In this document: positions 35,713 to 44,470 of the stretch, in pieces
Position numbering within the stretch: the first letter of the stretch is position 1
Layout: each line of letters begins with the position of its first letter
NCBI GenBank assembly: GCA_030601885.1
Contig: JAUWAU010000003.1
Coordinates: forward strand, 1 to 64,000
Direction of reading: 5' to 3'
DNA from: Armatimonadota bacterium
GTDB lineage: Bacteria > Armatimonadota > Zipacnadia > JAUWAU01
Length of the DNA stretch: 64,000 bases
Program-made: the position numbers and the translations under genes
Notes under the pieces: model-generated
What the model saw: the letters and a program-made list of their open reading frames with translations, nothing else
What the model was told of the DNA's origin: nothing
The model's database searches: none

Positions 35713-36465
35713 ATGTTGATTGGGGTATCCACACTCGCCCTGCGCGGGCTGCGGCTCCCTGAAGCGATAGCCGCCGTTCGCGAGGCCGACTTCGACACGT
35801 TGGAATTCGTGCCGTACGTGTGGAAAACCGTGGGCGAGTTCTCCGCCGGCGAACGGCAATGGCTTCAGCGGGAGCTTGCCGATTTCGCCTGCGTGACCGT
35901 CCACTCGTCCGGGTCGATCGGGGGACGGCTGACGGATGACGACCCGACCGTGCAAGATCGCCTGCGAACCGAGTACGAGGGTCTGCTGGACTTCGCCTGC
36001 GAGCTCGGGGCCCGGGTCGTGAGCTTTCACCACATGGACGACGTCTTCGCCGCTCACGTGATCGAGCGCGTGCGGGGCGAGAGCATCCAGGTGGGCGTGG
36101 AGACCTTCGACCACGACTGGATCCGCGGTTACGGCTGCCCGCAGCTTGGGACGCTCTTCGACGTCGGGCACGCGGTGAAGCGCATCGAGGACGAGCTGCA
36201 GGCCGCCCTGGCCCGGTGGGTCCATGAGCAGGCCTATGGCATCAAGCAGTTCCACATCCACGGCGTGGCCTGGGCGGATAAGGCGAAGCTCGATCACCTG
36301 CCGCTAGATGAGGCGAACATAGTGGACTACCGGGCGCTGGCTGCCGAAATCGGGCGGCTGCAGCTCGACGTGCCGCTGATCCTCGAGATCGGCGTGCGCG
36401 ACGAGGCGCCGGAGCGCAATCTGGACGACTGTCGGCGGGCGGCCGCGATACTGCGGCGCTGGTGA
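35713..36465 (+). CDS. Sugar phosphate isomerase/epimerase-like TIM barrel
   Basis: A 250-residue protein of the xylose-isomerase-like TIM-barrel superfamily (AP endonuclease family 2 fold). Motifs: MLIGVSTLALRGLRLPEAIA at the start, CVTVHSSGS, ARVVSFHHMDD, VGVETFDHDW (metal-ligand Glu), GTLFDVGHA (Asp and His ligands), KQFHIHGVAW (His ligands) and LILEIGV (last Glu). It is slightly shorter than typical members (270-300). AGGAGG lies directly upstream. It probably isomerises or epimerises a sugar or sugar acid; the substrate is unknown. The phosphodiesterase-like gene follows after 28 bases and is probably co-transcribed. Confidence 0.78.
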   Translation: MLIGVSTLALRGLRLPEAIAAVREADFDTLEFVPYVWKTVGEFSAGERQWLQRELADFACVTVHSSGSIGGRLTDDDPTVQDRLRTEYEGLLDFACELGARVVSFHHMDDVFAAHVIERVRGESIQVGVETFDHDWIRGYGCPQLGTLFDVGHAVKRIEDELQAALARWVHEQAYGIKQFHIHGVAWADKAKLDHLPLDEANIVDYRALAAEIGRLQLDVPLILEIGVRDEAPERNLDDCRRAAAILRRW

Positions 36466-36493
36466 ATTGCCAAAGACTCAGGAGCAAGTCAAC

Positions 36494-37600
36494 GTGAACA
36501 AGCTCGTGGTGTTCTGCATCGACGCGATGGGCCAGGACTACTGGGACGGGAGCGAGATCCCGCGCCTCAAACAGATGGCCGAGGCGGGCACCTACGTCGC
36601 CGCCCAGGGCGTCGTCCCGTCGGTCACCAACGTCAACAACGTCAGCATTCTGACGGGCCGACAGCCGCGGGATCATGGCATGCACGGCAACGTCCGCTAC
36701 GATCGGGCCACGGGCGAGGAGACGCTCATCGAGGCGGTTGACGCGCTCGGCGCCGAGACGCTGCTGCAGTGGGGCAAGCGGCGCGGCATGACCACGGCAC
36801 TGTTGACTGCCAAGGAGAAGCTGCTTCGCATTCTCAACCGGAGCGCCGACTTCCAGGTGTGCGCCGAGGCGCCCTCGGACGAGATGACAGCGGCCGTCGG
36901 CCCGAAGCAAGACATCTACTCGGCCGCGGTGAACCATTGGCTAATCGACGCCTGCCATCGCGTGCTGTCCACGCACTCGCCCGACCTCGTCTACTGCAGC
37001 ACGACCGACTACATTCAGCACAAGCATGCACCCGAGGACGAGGTGTCGCTGGCGCACATGGGGGGCCTGGACGAGAGGATAGGTCGCGTTCTGGACGACT
37101 TCCCCGAGTACGACGTCATCGTCACGGCCGACCACGGAATGAACGACAAGACGCGCGCCGTGAACCTCCGCCGCGTGCTCGCCGCCGCCGGAATCGAGGC
37201 GCACGCGCTGCCGGTGATCCGCGATCGGTACGTCGCCCACCATGGCAATCTGGGAGGGGTGAGCTACATCTACCTCAAGGATGCCGGCGCCGTCGATGCG
37301 GCTCGGCACGTCCTGAGCGAGGCGCCGGGCGTTCTTGAGGTGCTCTCACCCGACGAGGCAGCGGACCGGTACATGCTCTCTCCGGACCAGGTCGGTGACC
37401 TGATGGTCCTTGGCGACGAGCAGACGGTGTTCGGGGATTTCGCGGAGACCGTACATCCCGTGGAGGTACGCAGCCATGGGAGCATCTTCGAGCGAAATGT
37501 CCCCATCGCCAGCAACGTGAAGCTGCCGCAGTCACTCACGTACAACTTCGAGGCGGTGGCGCGGTGGATGGAGTGGCAGGGCGATGCGCAGGGAGGCTAG
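36494..37600 (+). CDS. Type I phosphodiesterase / nucleotide pyrophosphatase-family hydrolase
   Basis: A 368-residue alkaline-phosphatase-superfamily enzyme. Metal and nucleophile regions are visible: LVVFCIDAMGQDYW (first Asp), VVPSVTNVNNVSILTGRQP (nucleophile Thr region), LVYCSTTDYIQHKH (Asp and His ligands), IVTADHGMNDK (Asp-His) and VRSHGSIFERNVPI (last His). The set resembles phosphonoacetate hydrolase and related phosphodiesterases. GTG at 36494 is taken as start because AGGAG lies about 9 bases before it; an upstream TTG at 36467 is possible. There is no signal peptide, so it is cytoplasmic. It may remove phosphate or phosphonate from the product handled by the preceding isomerase. Confidence 0.82.
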   Translation: MNKLVVFCIDAMGQDYWDGSEIPRLKQMAEAGTYVAAQGVVPSVTNVNNVSILTGRQPRDHGMHGNVRYDRATGEETLIEAVDALGAETLLQWGKRRGMTTALLTAKEKLLRILNRSADFQVCAEAPSDEMTAAVGPKQDIYSAAVNHWLIDACHRVLSTHSPDLVYCSTTDYIQHKHAPEDEVSLAHMGGLDERIGRVLDDFPEYDVIVTADHGMNDKTRAVNLRRVLAAAGIEAHALPVIRDRYVAHHGNLGGVSYIYLKDAGAVDAARHVLSEAPGVLEVLSPDEAADRYMLSPDQVGDLMVLGDEQTVFGDFAETVHPVEVRSHGSIFERNVPIASNVKLPQSLTYNFEAVARWMEWQGDAQGG

Positions 37601-37678
37601 CCGAAGCGGAACGTCACGGACACGAGCGCGCTCGCCAGGGCCTCGCATTGCGTCGTACAATGTTGGGGGCGAAGCTAG

Positions 37679-37918
37679 ATGACAAACGTTCGTCTGACGG
37701 CAATTGTGTGGCGGGAGGGTAGCGGATACGTATCTCAGTGTCCCGAGTTGGGTGTGGCCAGCTATGGTGATGGCCCTCGTGAGGCCGTCGAGGCTCTGCG
37801 TGAGGCGGCCGAACTGTACCTCGCCAACGCGAAAGCCCTGGGCATGCTCGACGAGATTGAGCCGGCCCTGAACGCGGCTGAGCGCTACACTACCTCGATC
37901 GACGTGGCGATAGCATGA
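37679..37918 (+). CDS. hicB: HicB-family antitoxin
   Basis: A 79-residue HicB-like protein: LTAIVWREGSGYVSQCPELG, GDGPREAVEALREAAELYL. This is the short form of the antitoxin (about 70-80 residues) without a DNA-binding tail. A -10-like TACAAT lies at 37656-37661 and GGGGGCGAAG before the ATG. The stop overlaps an ATG (ATGA) at 37915, the normal place for a hicA toxin start, but that gene is broken. So it is probably an orphan antitoxin left after toxin loss. Confidence 0.8.
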   Translation: MTNVRLTAIVWREGSGYVSQCPELGVASYGDGPREAVEALREAAELYLANAKALGMLDEIEPALNAAERYTTSIDVAIA

Positions 37919-37995
37919 GCCGTCTGCCCGTGCTCCCGCCCACCAGCAGCTTCACTGACTTGACGCGTCTCCCGCCTTGGTATCCGGCATCCTGA
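37915..37995 (+). pseudogene. hicA: Truncated hicA start
   Basis: The frame overlapping the hicB stop begins MSRLPVLPP, matching the typical HicA start (MS-K/R-LPV), and ends after 26 codons. The expected rest (about 60 residues, with the GSH motif) is missing. The downstream part overlaps the end of the convergent MFS gene, so the toxin was truncated by a deletion or rearrangement. The evidence rests on eight residues and on the ATGA overlap. Confidence 0.45.
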
Positions 37996-39199
37996 ACCCG
38001 AAGGCGAACCACAGCAGGCCGAGCGTGGCGATCGCCGTGGCCGCCACGAAGGTGAGCTGCGGGTTGAGTTCCCATAGCTTGGCGCCGAGCAGCGGCGCCG
38101 GCGTAACGCAGAGCCCCCGGATCAGGTAGTACACACCGACATCGCGACCGCGCCGTTCCGGATGCGCCAGATCTACGATGAGTGCCTTCCGGGCGGGCTC
38201 CCCGAGCTCACGGGAGCCGGCGACGGCGAAGGCGAACAGGAGGGCGAGATACGAGGGCGACAGGCCGATGGCGAGTGGGTAGGCGGCGAAGAGGGCGAAT
38301 GCGGCCAGCACAAACGGACGGCGACCGTAGCGGTCTGCCAGCCGGGCGATGGGGATGTACGTCAGGATCGACACGGTCATCTGGAGCGACACGAGCGAGC
38401 CATACTGCCCGGCCGTGATCCCAACCACGTTCATCGCGTACAGGACGATGAACACCTTGGAAACGCCCTGGCCGACGCGGCAGAGGATCTCGGCAATGAG
38501 CAGCCGCTTCAGGGATGGCGACAGCACGAGAAAGCTCCGCCAAAGCGACATCCGCTCCGGCGGCTGCTCGCGAGGTTTCTCCTGGTACAACCGCTGCTGC
38601 AGCCACAGTGTCACCAGGGCGAGCGCAATGGTGACAACCAGACCGATGCGCATGCCCGTCGCCACGCCATAGCGCTGCAGCAGCACACCGCCGACAATCG
38701 GTGCCACGACATGTGGAGCGCGTTTGAGGATGGACTGCACCGAGAACCCCATGGCCCGCTTGCTCTCGGGCAGGCTGTCGCCGATGAGCGCGAAGGTAGC
38801 CGGCAACGAGAGGCTGCCCCAGGCCATGACGAAGAGCGCGCCGGCGAAGATGAGCGACCAGTGCAGGCCGAGCGCGTACAGAATATAGCCGCCAATGGCG
38901 ATGAGGTTGTACAGCACCAGGCTGCGTTTGCGCCCGAGGCGGTCGGAGATGACACCGCCGGGGTACTGGTAGATTGCGTCCAGGACGGCCTCCAGCGTGC
39001 CGAAGAAGCCGATGACGACCGCGGTGGCTCCGAGCGCCTCGAGGTACTTGGGCACGAAGGACGCCCAGAGCTGCTCGCCCATTCCGATAATCAGGACGGC
39101 GCCGACGAGCACCGCGACGTTGTGCTCCAGTGCGAAGAAGTCGCGGACGGCCGACAGCTTTCCGGCGCCGCCGCCATCTGTGGATGGTTTTTCCGGCAT
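37952..39199 (-). CDS. MFS transporter
   Basis: A 415-residue major facilitator superfamily transporter with 12 predicted helices. The loop 2-3 signature is seen in GGVISDRLGRKRSLVL and repeated in ARLADRYGRRPFVLA, as expected for the two six-helix halves. The start at 39199 (MPEKPSTDGG) is preferred; the open frame upstream runs into a palindromic repeat. The long hydrophilic loop between helices 6 and 7 (LYQEKPREQPPERMSLWRS) is normal. Drug or sugar efflux is possible; the substrate is unknown. It is convergent with the broken hicA. Confidence 0.88.
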   Translation of the reverse strand: MPEKPSTDGGGAGKLSAVRDFFALEHNVAVLVGAVLIIGMGEQLWASFVPKYLEALGATAVVIGFFGTLEAVLDAIYQYPGGVISDRLGRKRSLVLYNLIAIGGYILYALGLHWSLIFAGALFVMAWGSLSLPATFALIGDSLPESKRAMGFSVQSILKRAPHVVAPIVGGVLLQRYGVATGMRIGLVVTIALALVTLWLQQRLYQEKPREQPPERMSLWRSFLVLSPSLKRLLIAEILCRVGQGVSKVFIVLYAMNVVGITAGQYGSLVSLQMTVSILTYIPIARLADRYGRRPFVLAAFALFAAYPLAIGLSPSYLALLFAFAVAGSRELGEPARKALIVDLAHPERRGRDVGVYYLIRGLCVTPAPLLGAKLWELNPQLTFVAATAIATLGLLWFAFGFRMPDTKAGDASSQ

Positions 39200-39218
39200 C
39201 TTCGTAACCCCGCAGGTA

Positions 39219-39241
39219 GGGGCGACCCGCCGGGTCGCCCC
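39219..39241. repeat. Intergenic palindrome, GGGGCGA...TCGCCCC type
   Basis: A perfect palindrome with 11-base arms (GGGGCGACCCG / CGGGTCGCCCC) around one base, 20 bases upstream of the MFS start codon. It matches 20078-20100 in 21 of 23 positions, so it is a dispersed repeat. Confidence 0.85.
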
Positions 39242-39437
39242 CACGCGAACGTGCGTCGCCGGGCATGTTCCCGTTCGATCCAATGAGCCCCTTCGTACTG
39301 TGATCGCCCGCCCCGAGTGCGATCGTGGCCCGTATTATTCGACCACATGCCAATGCGCCGGCAGGCCGTGGCGCGCCAAGGGCGAACTGACCGGCGCTGC
39401 GCCGCCACTACGGTAACAGGCGTCCCGCAGCGGCGAC

Positions 39438-41882
39438 ATGAAGTCGGTGAAAGCGTCAATGCACATGATAGAGCGCGTGACCCTCGAGACCAGTCTAAAG
39501 CCGTTCAAGAGCACCGACGACGACGCCCTGGCGGCGACGTGCCGCGAGATCTTTCGCCAGTGGCAGGCGCTCACCGCCACGGCCCAGCGCGTCGCCGTCA
39601 TGCTCTGGGTGGGCGATGGGAGCGAGATCCTCGAGTGGAAAGGCGACCTGGAGGAGGAGATCCCCTGGGCGTCCTCCATTGGCTTCTGCAACGTGCAGCA
39701 CGGCGCGTTCCGCCAGGGCTGGGAGGCCAGAAACCCGGAGCGGCCGTACATGCCCGATCCACCGCGGTTCACCTATCGGCATCTGCAGGGCATCGTGGCG
39801 CTCTTCAAGCGGATCGGCGCGGAGGAGTTCGGCCTATCCGTAGAGGTCGGCGCCACCATTGACCCCGGCCCGGAGTTCGTAGAGTCCCAGTTCAAGTACG
39901 TGCGCCACCCGGAGATCATCACCGGCGGCGAGCGCTGGCAGCCCGGCCCGCCCATCGCCTTCATCCGCGCCTATAGCACCCTGCGCGGCAGCGACGCCGC
40001 ATATGCTGGATTTCCCGATGGCATCCCCGAAGCGACCAGCTTCGGCACGTTCCTCGGGCGCCAGTGCCAGAGCTTCCTGCCGGCGATGGGCTTCGACTAC
40101 CTGTGGCTCTCGAACGGCATGGGCTTCTCGCACTACGCGTGGCTGCTGACCGGCGAGAACTTCGACGGCGAACGATTCGGCTGCATCGATTACGCCGCCG
40201 AGGCCGAGCGGGTCGTCTCCTTCTGGCGGGACTTGCGTGAAGAACTCCCCGACTGCCCCATCGAGGTGCGCGGCACGAACTTCCCCATGGGCGTTGATAT
40301 CGCGGCGGACTGCATCTGCTTCGAGCGGATCTACGAGCTGGGCCGGCCCGCCGCCCAGCCGGTCAATCCTCCGTGGGGCAGCCGCGACTTGGGCATGGAG
40401 ATGACGGCCCACATGTCGCGCATCGCCGTGCTGCCGGGCGAACAGTTGGGCATCCGCCACTACGTGAACGATCCGTGGTTCTACCAGAATCCCTGGTGGG
40501 ACTTCTACAACCGCGAGCCCTACGACTACTACTGCCCGTGGGTCGTGGGCGCGCTGCGGGGCGACGGCTCCCTGCAGACACCGACGTGGCTGGAGCTGCT
40601 GACGATCGATACGGAGGAGGGCGCGCTCAACGAGGATACCGCCATCGAGATCGTGCCGCACCTGCGGCGGGCCATGTCCACCGTGCCCGACGCGCCTGGA
40701 CTGCTGACGTGGGTGTATCCCTTCCACGAGTATCACGCGCTCGCCAGGGAGGAGCCGGCATGCATCGGCCTGACGCTCTTCAATGACTTGTTCATCCGCG
40801 CCGCGATACAGAACGGCCTCCCGCTCAATACGGTGCTCGCCTCGCACGACTTTGTGTCTTTGGTGTCCCAGCGCCCGGAGGACCTGCGCGATACGATCAT
40901 TGTAGCTCCGGTGCCGCGGGAGGAGTGGCCCTACGGGGACGCGCTGGCGGATTGGATCGCCGCCGGCGGGCGCGCTCTGCTGTACGGCCCTGTCGCTTCA
41001 GCGTCAGAGCGCATTCGGGGCGTGCTTAACCTGGAGGCGGAGGTCCCGATCGAAAACGAGGTCGATGTGGAGCTTTCCAGCGCCGACTGGGACGACGAGC
41101 TCACCGTGTGCGACACGCCGCACATCGCCTACCACAACTCTCAGCTCTCGGGTGGTCCGATGGTCGAGGCGCTCCGCGATGAGGAGGACGACGCGACGGC
41201 TGTGCGCGCCTTCCTCCGCGCCGGGCAGAAGCGGCGGGTAGGCGCCTTGCACCGGGCAAAGCCGGAGTGGAATGGCGGTGCCGTGGCCTGGGTGCGGGGG
41301 TCGCTTGCCGAGCTTCCGGCGCCCGGGTCCTTCGCCAGGCGCGACGATGCAGCCCCGGGGCCGCTCGATGTGAGCATCTGGCTCCGGCTCCTGCTGGCCG
41401 ACTTCGGCATTCACCTCCGCCAGGTCCGGCACTCGGCCGGCAGCCAACCCATCGCCCTGTTCGTGTCGCGGCACCGGAACGGCTTCCTGTTCACCGGCTT
41501 CAAGCCGGATGCGACCGCCGCGCTGCGGATGCGCTTCCCGCGGGGCGTGCCGCTGCTCACCGAGCGAGAGACGCGCATCGAAGACGGCCTCGGGCGCTAC
41601 CATCTCGCTCGCTCGTTCCAGGAGGAGTGCCGGGTCTTTGTGGATCAGCGCGAGCCAACGCTGCTGCGCTGCAAGGCCGACCGGTGGCCGACGGGGAAAA
41701 AGCGAAGCCTCATGGTGTCCGGCCTTCGCGATGCGAAGCTCACCGTCTATCCGTACGCTGAGGCGCTCGAACGCGACGGCGTCGAATTCGAGGGCGACAC
41801 GGAGCTGGAGCCTCGCGTGGACGTGGCGGGAAAATGCATCGAGTTGGCCGGCGTCTCCGGGCAGATCAGCGTCACTTGGTAA
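39438..41882 (+). CDS. Large GH42-like protein of unknown specificity
   Basis: An 814-residue cytoplasmic protein. Residues about 10-450 look like a TIM-barrel hydrolase (RVAVMLWVGDGSEILEW, GFDYLWLSNGMGFSHYAWLL, PIEVRGTNFPMGVDI, IRHYVNDPWFYQNPWW). The middle part (about 470-545) resembles the class I glutamine-amidotransferase-like domain found in GH42-type enzymes (LNTVLASHDFVSL, then DALADWIAAGGRALLYGP). The last third is beta-rich. I do not recognise a named family. No signal peptide is seen. The first ATG lacks a clear ribosome binding site; ATGs at 39459 and 39465 are alternatives. It precedes the fucose/arabinose-isomerase-like gene, which supports a role in sugar catabolism. Confidence 0.6.
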   Translation: MKSVKASMHMIERVTLETSLKPFKSTDDDALAATCREIFRQWQALTATAQRVAVMLWVGDGSEILEWKGDLEEEIPWASSIGFCNVQHGAFRQGWEARNPERPYMPDPPRFTYRHLQGIVALFKRIGAEEFGLSVEVGATIDPGPEFVESQFKYVRHPEIITGGERWQPGPPIAFIRAYSTLRGSDAAYAGFPDGIPEATSFGTFLGRQCQSFLPAMGFDYLWLSNGMGFSHYAWLLTGENFDGERFGCIDYAAEAERVVSFWRDLREELPDCPIEVRGTNFPMGVDIAADCICFERIYELGRPAAQPVNPPWGSRDLGMEMTAHMSRIAVLPGEQLGIRHYVNDPWFYQNPWWDFYNREPYDYYCPWVVGALRGDGSLQTPTWLELLTIDTEEGALNEDTAIEIVPHLRRAMSTVPDAPGLLTWVYPFHEYHALAREEPACIGLTLFNDLFIRAAIQNGLPLNTVLASHDFVSLVSQRPEDLRDTIIVAPVPREEWPYGDALADWIAAGGRALLYGPVASASERIRGVLNLEAEVPIENEVDVELSSADWDDELTVCDTPHIAYHNSQLSGGPMVEALRDEEDDATAVRAFLRAGQKRRVGALHRAKPEWNGGAVAWVRGSLAELPAPGSFARRDDAAPGPLDVSIWLRLLLADFGIHLRQVRHSAGSQPIALFVSRHRNGFLFTGFKPDATAALRMRFPRGVPLLTERETRIEDGLGRYHLARSFQEECRVFVDQREPTLLRCKADRWPTGKKRSLMVSGLRDAKLTVYPYAEALERDGVEFEGDTELEPRVDVAGKCIELAGVSGQISVTW

Positions 41883-41905
41883 TGAGAAGGAGTGCGCACA
41901 CGGAT

Positions 41906-42021
41906 GCACGGGTAGCAAGCTACCCGTGCCACACACACAGCAGCACGCTGTGGCACGGCTTGCTTGCCAAGCCGTGCTCCCTCGGGCACCCGGGACACAC
42001 GGCTAGCAAGCTACCCGTGGC
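41906..42021. repeat. Three palindromes in tandem between two sugar genes
   Basis: Palindrome 1, 41906-41929, has 10-bp arms GCACGGGTAG / CTACCCGTGC. Palindrome 2, 41953-41977, has 10-bp arms GCACGGCTTG / CAAGCCGTGC. Palindrome 3, about 41998-42021, is a near copy of the first (ACGGCTAGCAAGCTACCCGT) with one mismatch. The loop region AGCAAGCT also occurs at the centre of the 8.3 kb hairpins. There is no T-run. They lie in the 175-base gap before the isomerase gene. Confidence 0.85.
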
Positions 42022-42057
42022 ACCCAACAAAGTATCTGACAAGGGAAGGATGCCTCC

Positions 42058-43539
42058 ATGGGAGAGCTTGACCGAATTGCAGATCTCGGGCCTGAGTACG
42101 ATGCTCGGGGACGGACGCGGCGCGGGCGCATCGGCGTCTTCGGCATAGGGCTGGACGCATATTGGCCCCAGTTCCCCGAGCTGAAGGGGAAGCTGCTGGC
42201 GCATCAGCAGGTCTTCGTGCATCGGCTGCGCGAGGCAGGCTTCGAGGTCGTCTCCGGCGGACTCTGCGATACGTCGCAGCGGGCCTTTGACGTCGGGAGC
42301 GCGTTTCGGGGCGAAGGGTGCGACCTCGTATTCTGCTATGTCGCCACGTATGCTCCGGCGGCGACCGCGGTGCCCGTAGCCCAGCGCGCCGGCGCGCCGA
42401 TGGTGCTCGTTGCCCTCCAGCCGAGCGCCTGCATGGACTACGCGCAGGCGACCACCGCCATGCAGCTCGAGCACGACAACGTCACCAGCCTGCCGGAGAT
42501 CTGCGGCGCCCTGATCCGGTGCGGCGTGCCCGCGGCGGGCGTGATCGTGGGAAGGCTGCACGACGACGACCGTGCGTGGCACGAGGTGCTCGAGTGGGCC
42601 ACTGTCGCGAGCGTGCTGCACGATCTGAAGAACGCCCGCATTGGCTGCCTGGGCCACATCTACGAGGGCATGCTCGACATGAACTCCGACCCGACGATGT
42701 TCACCGGGCATTTCGGCATGCACGTCGAGATGCTGGAGCCCTGCGACCTCATGCAGCGCGTCAACGCCGTGACGGACGCCGAGACGGAGGCGAAGCTGCA
42801 GGAGATCGAGCGGATGTTTCAGCTCCCGCCGCCGGGCGCCGACCCCATCGCTGGGCCGGCCACGCCTGAGGCGCTGCGCGAATCGGCGCGGGTGGCCGCC
42901 GGCCTGGATCGTCTGGTGGCCGACTTCGGCCTCACGGGCCTGGCCTACTACTACCGAGGGCTCGACGACGAGTACACGCGGCTCGTGGCTGCCATGATCG
43001 TCGGCAATTCCCTTCTCACCGGCCGCGGCGTCCCAGTGGCCGGGGAGCTCGACCTCAAGAATTGCGTGGCCATGCTCATCATGGATCGGCTGGGTGCCGG
43101 CGGCTCATTTGCCGAGCTGCACCCCATCGACTTCGAGGAGGACTTCGTACTCGTCGGCCACGATGGCCCGGCGCACATCGCCATCAGCGACGAGAAGCCG
43201 GTCCTGCGAGGCCTCAGCCTGTACCACGGCAAGCGCGGCGCGGGGCTGTCGGTGGAGTTCAACATCAAGACGGGCCCGATGACCATCCTCGGCCTGACGC
43301 AGACCTATGATGGCCGCTTCAAGATGGTGCTCGCCGAGGGCGAGTCGCTCCCCGGGCCGATACCGGCCACGGGCAACACGAACACGCGGGCCAAGTTCGC
43401 GCCCGACGTAGCCACCTTTTGTGAGCGCTGGTCCCTCGCCGGCCCGACGCACCACTTCGCCCTCGGGGTCGGTCATGTGGCGAGCGCCATCCAAAAGGTC
43501 GCCACGGCGATCGGGTGCGAGGCGGAGGTGGTCACCTAG
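42058..43539 (+). CDS. L-fucose/L-arabinose isomerase-like protein
   Basis: A 493-residue protein of the fucose/arabinose isomerase fold. An N-terminal Rossmann-type domain (GRIGVFGIGLDAYWPQFPEL), a middle domain (ARIGCLGHIYEGMLDMNSDP) and a C-terminal domain with probable metal-binding positions (AGELDLKNCVAMLIMDRLG, HPIDFEEDFVLVGHDGPAH) are visible. THHFALGVGHVASAIQKVA at the end resembles the terminal His motif of arabinose isomerase. It probably interconverts an aldose and a ketose; many relatives have unknown sugars. AAGGAAGG precedes the ATG. The palindromes upstream and the GH42-like gene suggest a small catabolic cluster. Confidence 0.75.
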   Translation: MGELDRIADLGPEYDARGRTRRGRIGVFGIGLDAYWPQFPELKGKLLAHQQVFVHRLREAGFEVVSGGLCDTSQRAFDVGSAFRGEGCDLVFCYVATYAPAATAVPVAQRAGAPMVLVALQPSACMDYAQATTAMQLEHDNVTSLPEICGALIRCGVPAAGVIVGRLHDDDRAWHEVLEWATVASVLHDLKNARIGCLGHIYEGMLDMNSDPTMFTGHFGMHVEMLEPCDLMQRVNAVTDAETEAKLQEIERMFQLPPPGADPIAGPATPEALRESARVAAGLDRLVADFGLTGLAYYYRGLDDEYTRLVAAMIVGNSLLTGRGVPVAGELDLKNCVAMLIMDRLGAGGSFAELHPIDFEEDFVLVGHDGPAHIAISDEKPVLRGLSLYHGKRGAGLSVEFNIKTGPMTILGLTQTYDGRFKMVLAEGESLPGPIPATGNTNTRAKFAPDVATFCERWSLAGPTHHFALGVGHVASAIQKVATAIGCEAEVVT

Positions 43540-43794
43540 CGAGCAATGCGGCCTCGGCCATGTGCGGAGCTCCAAAGGTGGGGAACGGTGCGCGGGCTGA
43601 CTCAGCTCTCTGGGGCGCGGACGGCGGTGTGCGGCTTGTACCATCACACTCGCGATACTTCACGCCGTGAGTGGCGGGGGTGGCGGCCAGGTACAATGAC
43701 AGTAGACAGGCGACGGAAGTGTGAGCGCGGATCCACGTGGAGCCGAGGATGACGGAAGGAATCGGAGCCTGTCTGCGATAAGTATGGGGCGCTA
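43540..43794. other. Intergenic region before the toxin-like pair
   Basis: No gene is seen in these 255 bases. A -10-like TACAAT occurs in AGGTACAATGACAG at about 43690-43703, without a clear -35. It may belong to the promoter of the downstream pair. Confidence 0.4.
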
Positions 43795-44145
43795 ATGCTC
43801 CTTTTCACTGTCACGGAGGGATGGAGACGGCGCCAGGTGTCGCTGTCAGAACAGCGATGGCGCGAGCATATCGAGCCGGGCCACCCGGAACTGCGTGGAC
43901 AACTTGGCGAGATAGCAGAAACGTTGTCGGCCCCGCACTTCGTGTACCAGGACAAGGATGCTCCGGACACAGAACTGTACTATCGCGTCGTCGGTGCCGG
44001 CCGCCTCCGGAACCTCACGCTCAAGGTCGTGGTTAGGTTTGATGAAGGCGGGAGAGGGGAAGTCATAACAGCCTATCCCACCAGCAGGCTGGGAACGCAT
44101 GAGGGGGAGTTGCTATGGGTGTGTCTGAGGCCGACCCGTACGTAA
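43795..44145 (+). CDS. PBECR2-like predicted nuclease toxin
   Basis: A 116-residue protein. The pattern LSEQRWREHIEPGHPELRG, then ETLSAPHFVYQDK, ELYYRVVGAG, LTLKVVVRF and VITAYPTSR matches small proteins known to me as phage-Barnase-EndoU-ColicinE5/D-RelE-like nucleases, type PBECR2. In these the H-x-x-x-H-P-E and T-A-Y positions are thought to be catalytic or structural. It overlaps the DUF2283 gene by 31 bases, the arrangement of a toxin-antitoxin pair. GGGG precedes the ATG. Toxicity is inferred, not shown. Confidence 0.6.
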   Translation: MLLFTVTEGWRRRQVSLSEQRWREHIEPGHPELRGQLGEIAETLSAPHFVYQDKDAPDTELYYRVVGAGRLRNLTLKVVVRFDEGGRGEVITAYPTSRLGTHEGELLWVCLRPTRT

Positions 44146-44414
44146 ACTACGATCAGGATGCGGACGTGTTGTACGTATCGTACACGAAGCCTCGTGCTGC
44201 GGTAGGCGAGGACCTCGGCCGGGGCATCGTCTTGCGACTCGACCTGGAGACGCGCGAGCCAGTGGGTTTCACTGTGGTTGGGCTATCACGCCATTTCTCC
44301 CCTGAGAATCTCCACGAGCTCTTCGAGACGGTGGATGCCGCCGAACAGGCGCTGTGCGGACGCGCTCGTCGGCCCTTGATATCGGACCGCGTACGAGACT
44401 TGGCATTCGCCTGA
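44115..44414 (+). CDS. DUF2283 protein, probable antitoxin partner
   Basis: A 99-residue protein with a DUF2283 domain: YVNYDQDADVLYVSYTKP, then DLGRGIVLRLDLETREPVGF and TVVGLSRHF. GAGGGGGAG precedes the ATG. DUF2283 proteins are short, acidic and often encoded next to small RelE- or DUF4258-like proteins. Here the partner is a PBECR2-like nuclease with an overlapping frame, which suggests co-regulation as a toxin-antitoxin module in the order toxin then antitoxin. Confidence 0.8.
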   Translation: MGVSEADPYVNYDQDADVLYVSYTKPRAAVGEDLGRGIVLRLDLETREPVGFTVVGLSRHFSPENLHELFETVDAAEQALCGRARRPLISDRVRDLAFA

Positions 44415-44470
44415 CGAGGCCCTCCAAGGCGCGCTGGTTTCACGCACCACCACTGTGAGCCCGGCACCTC

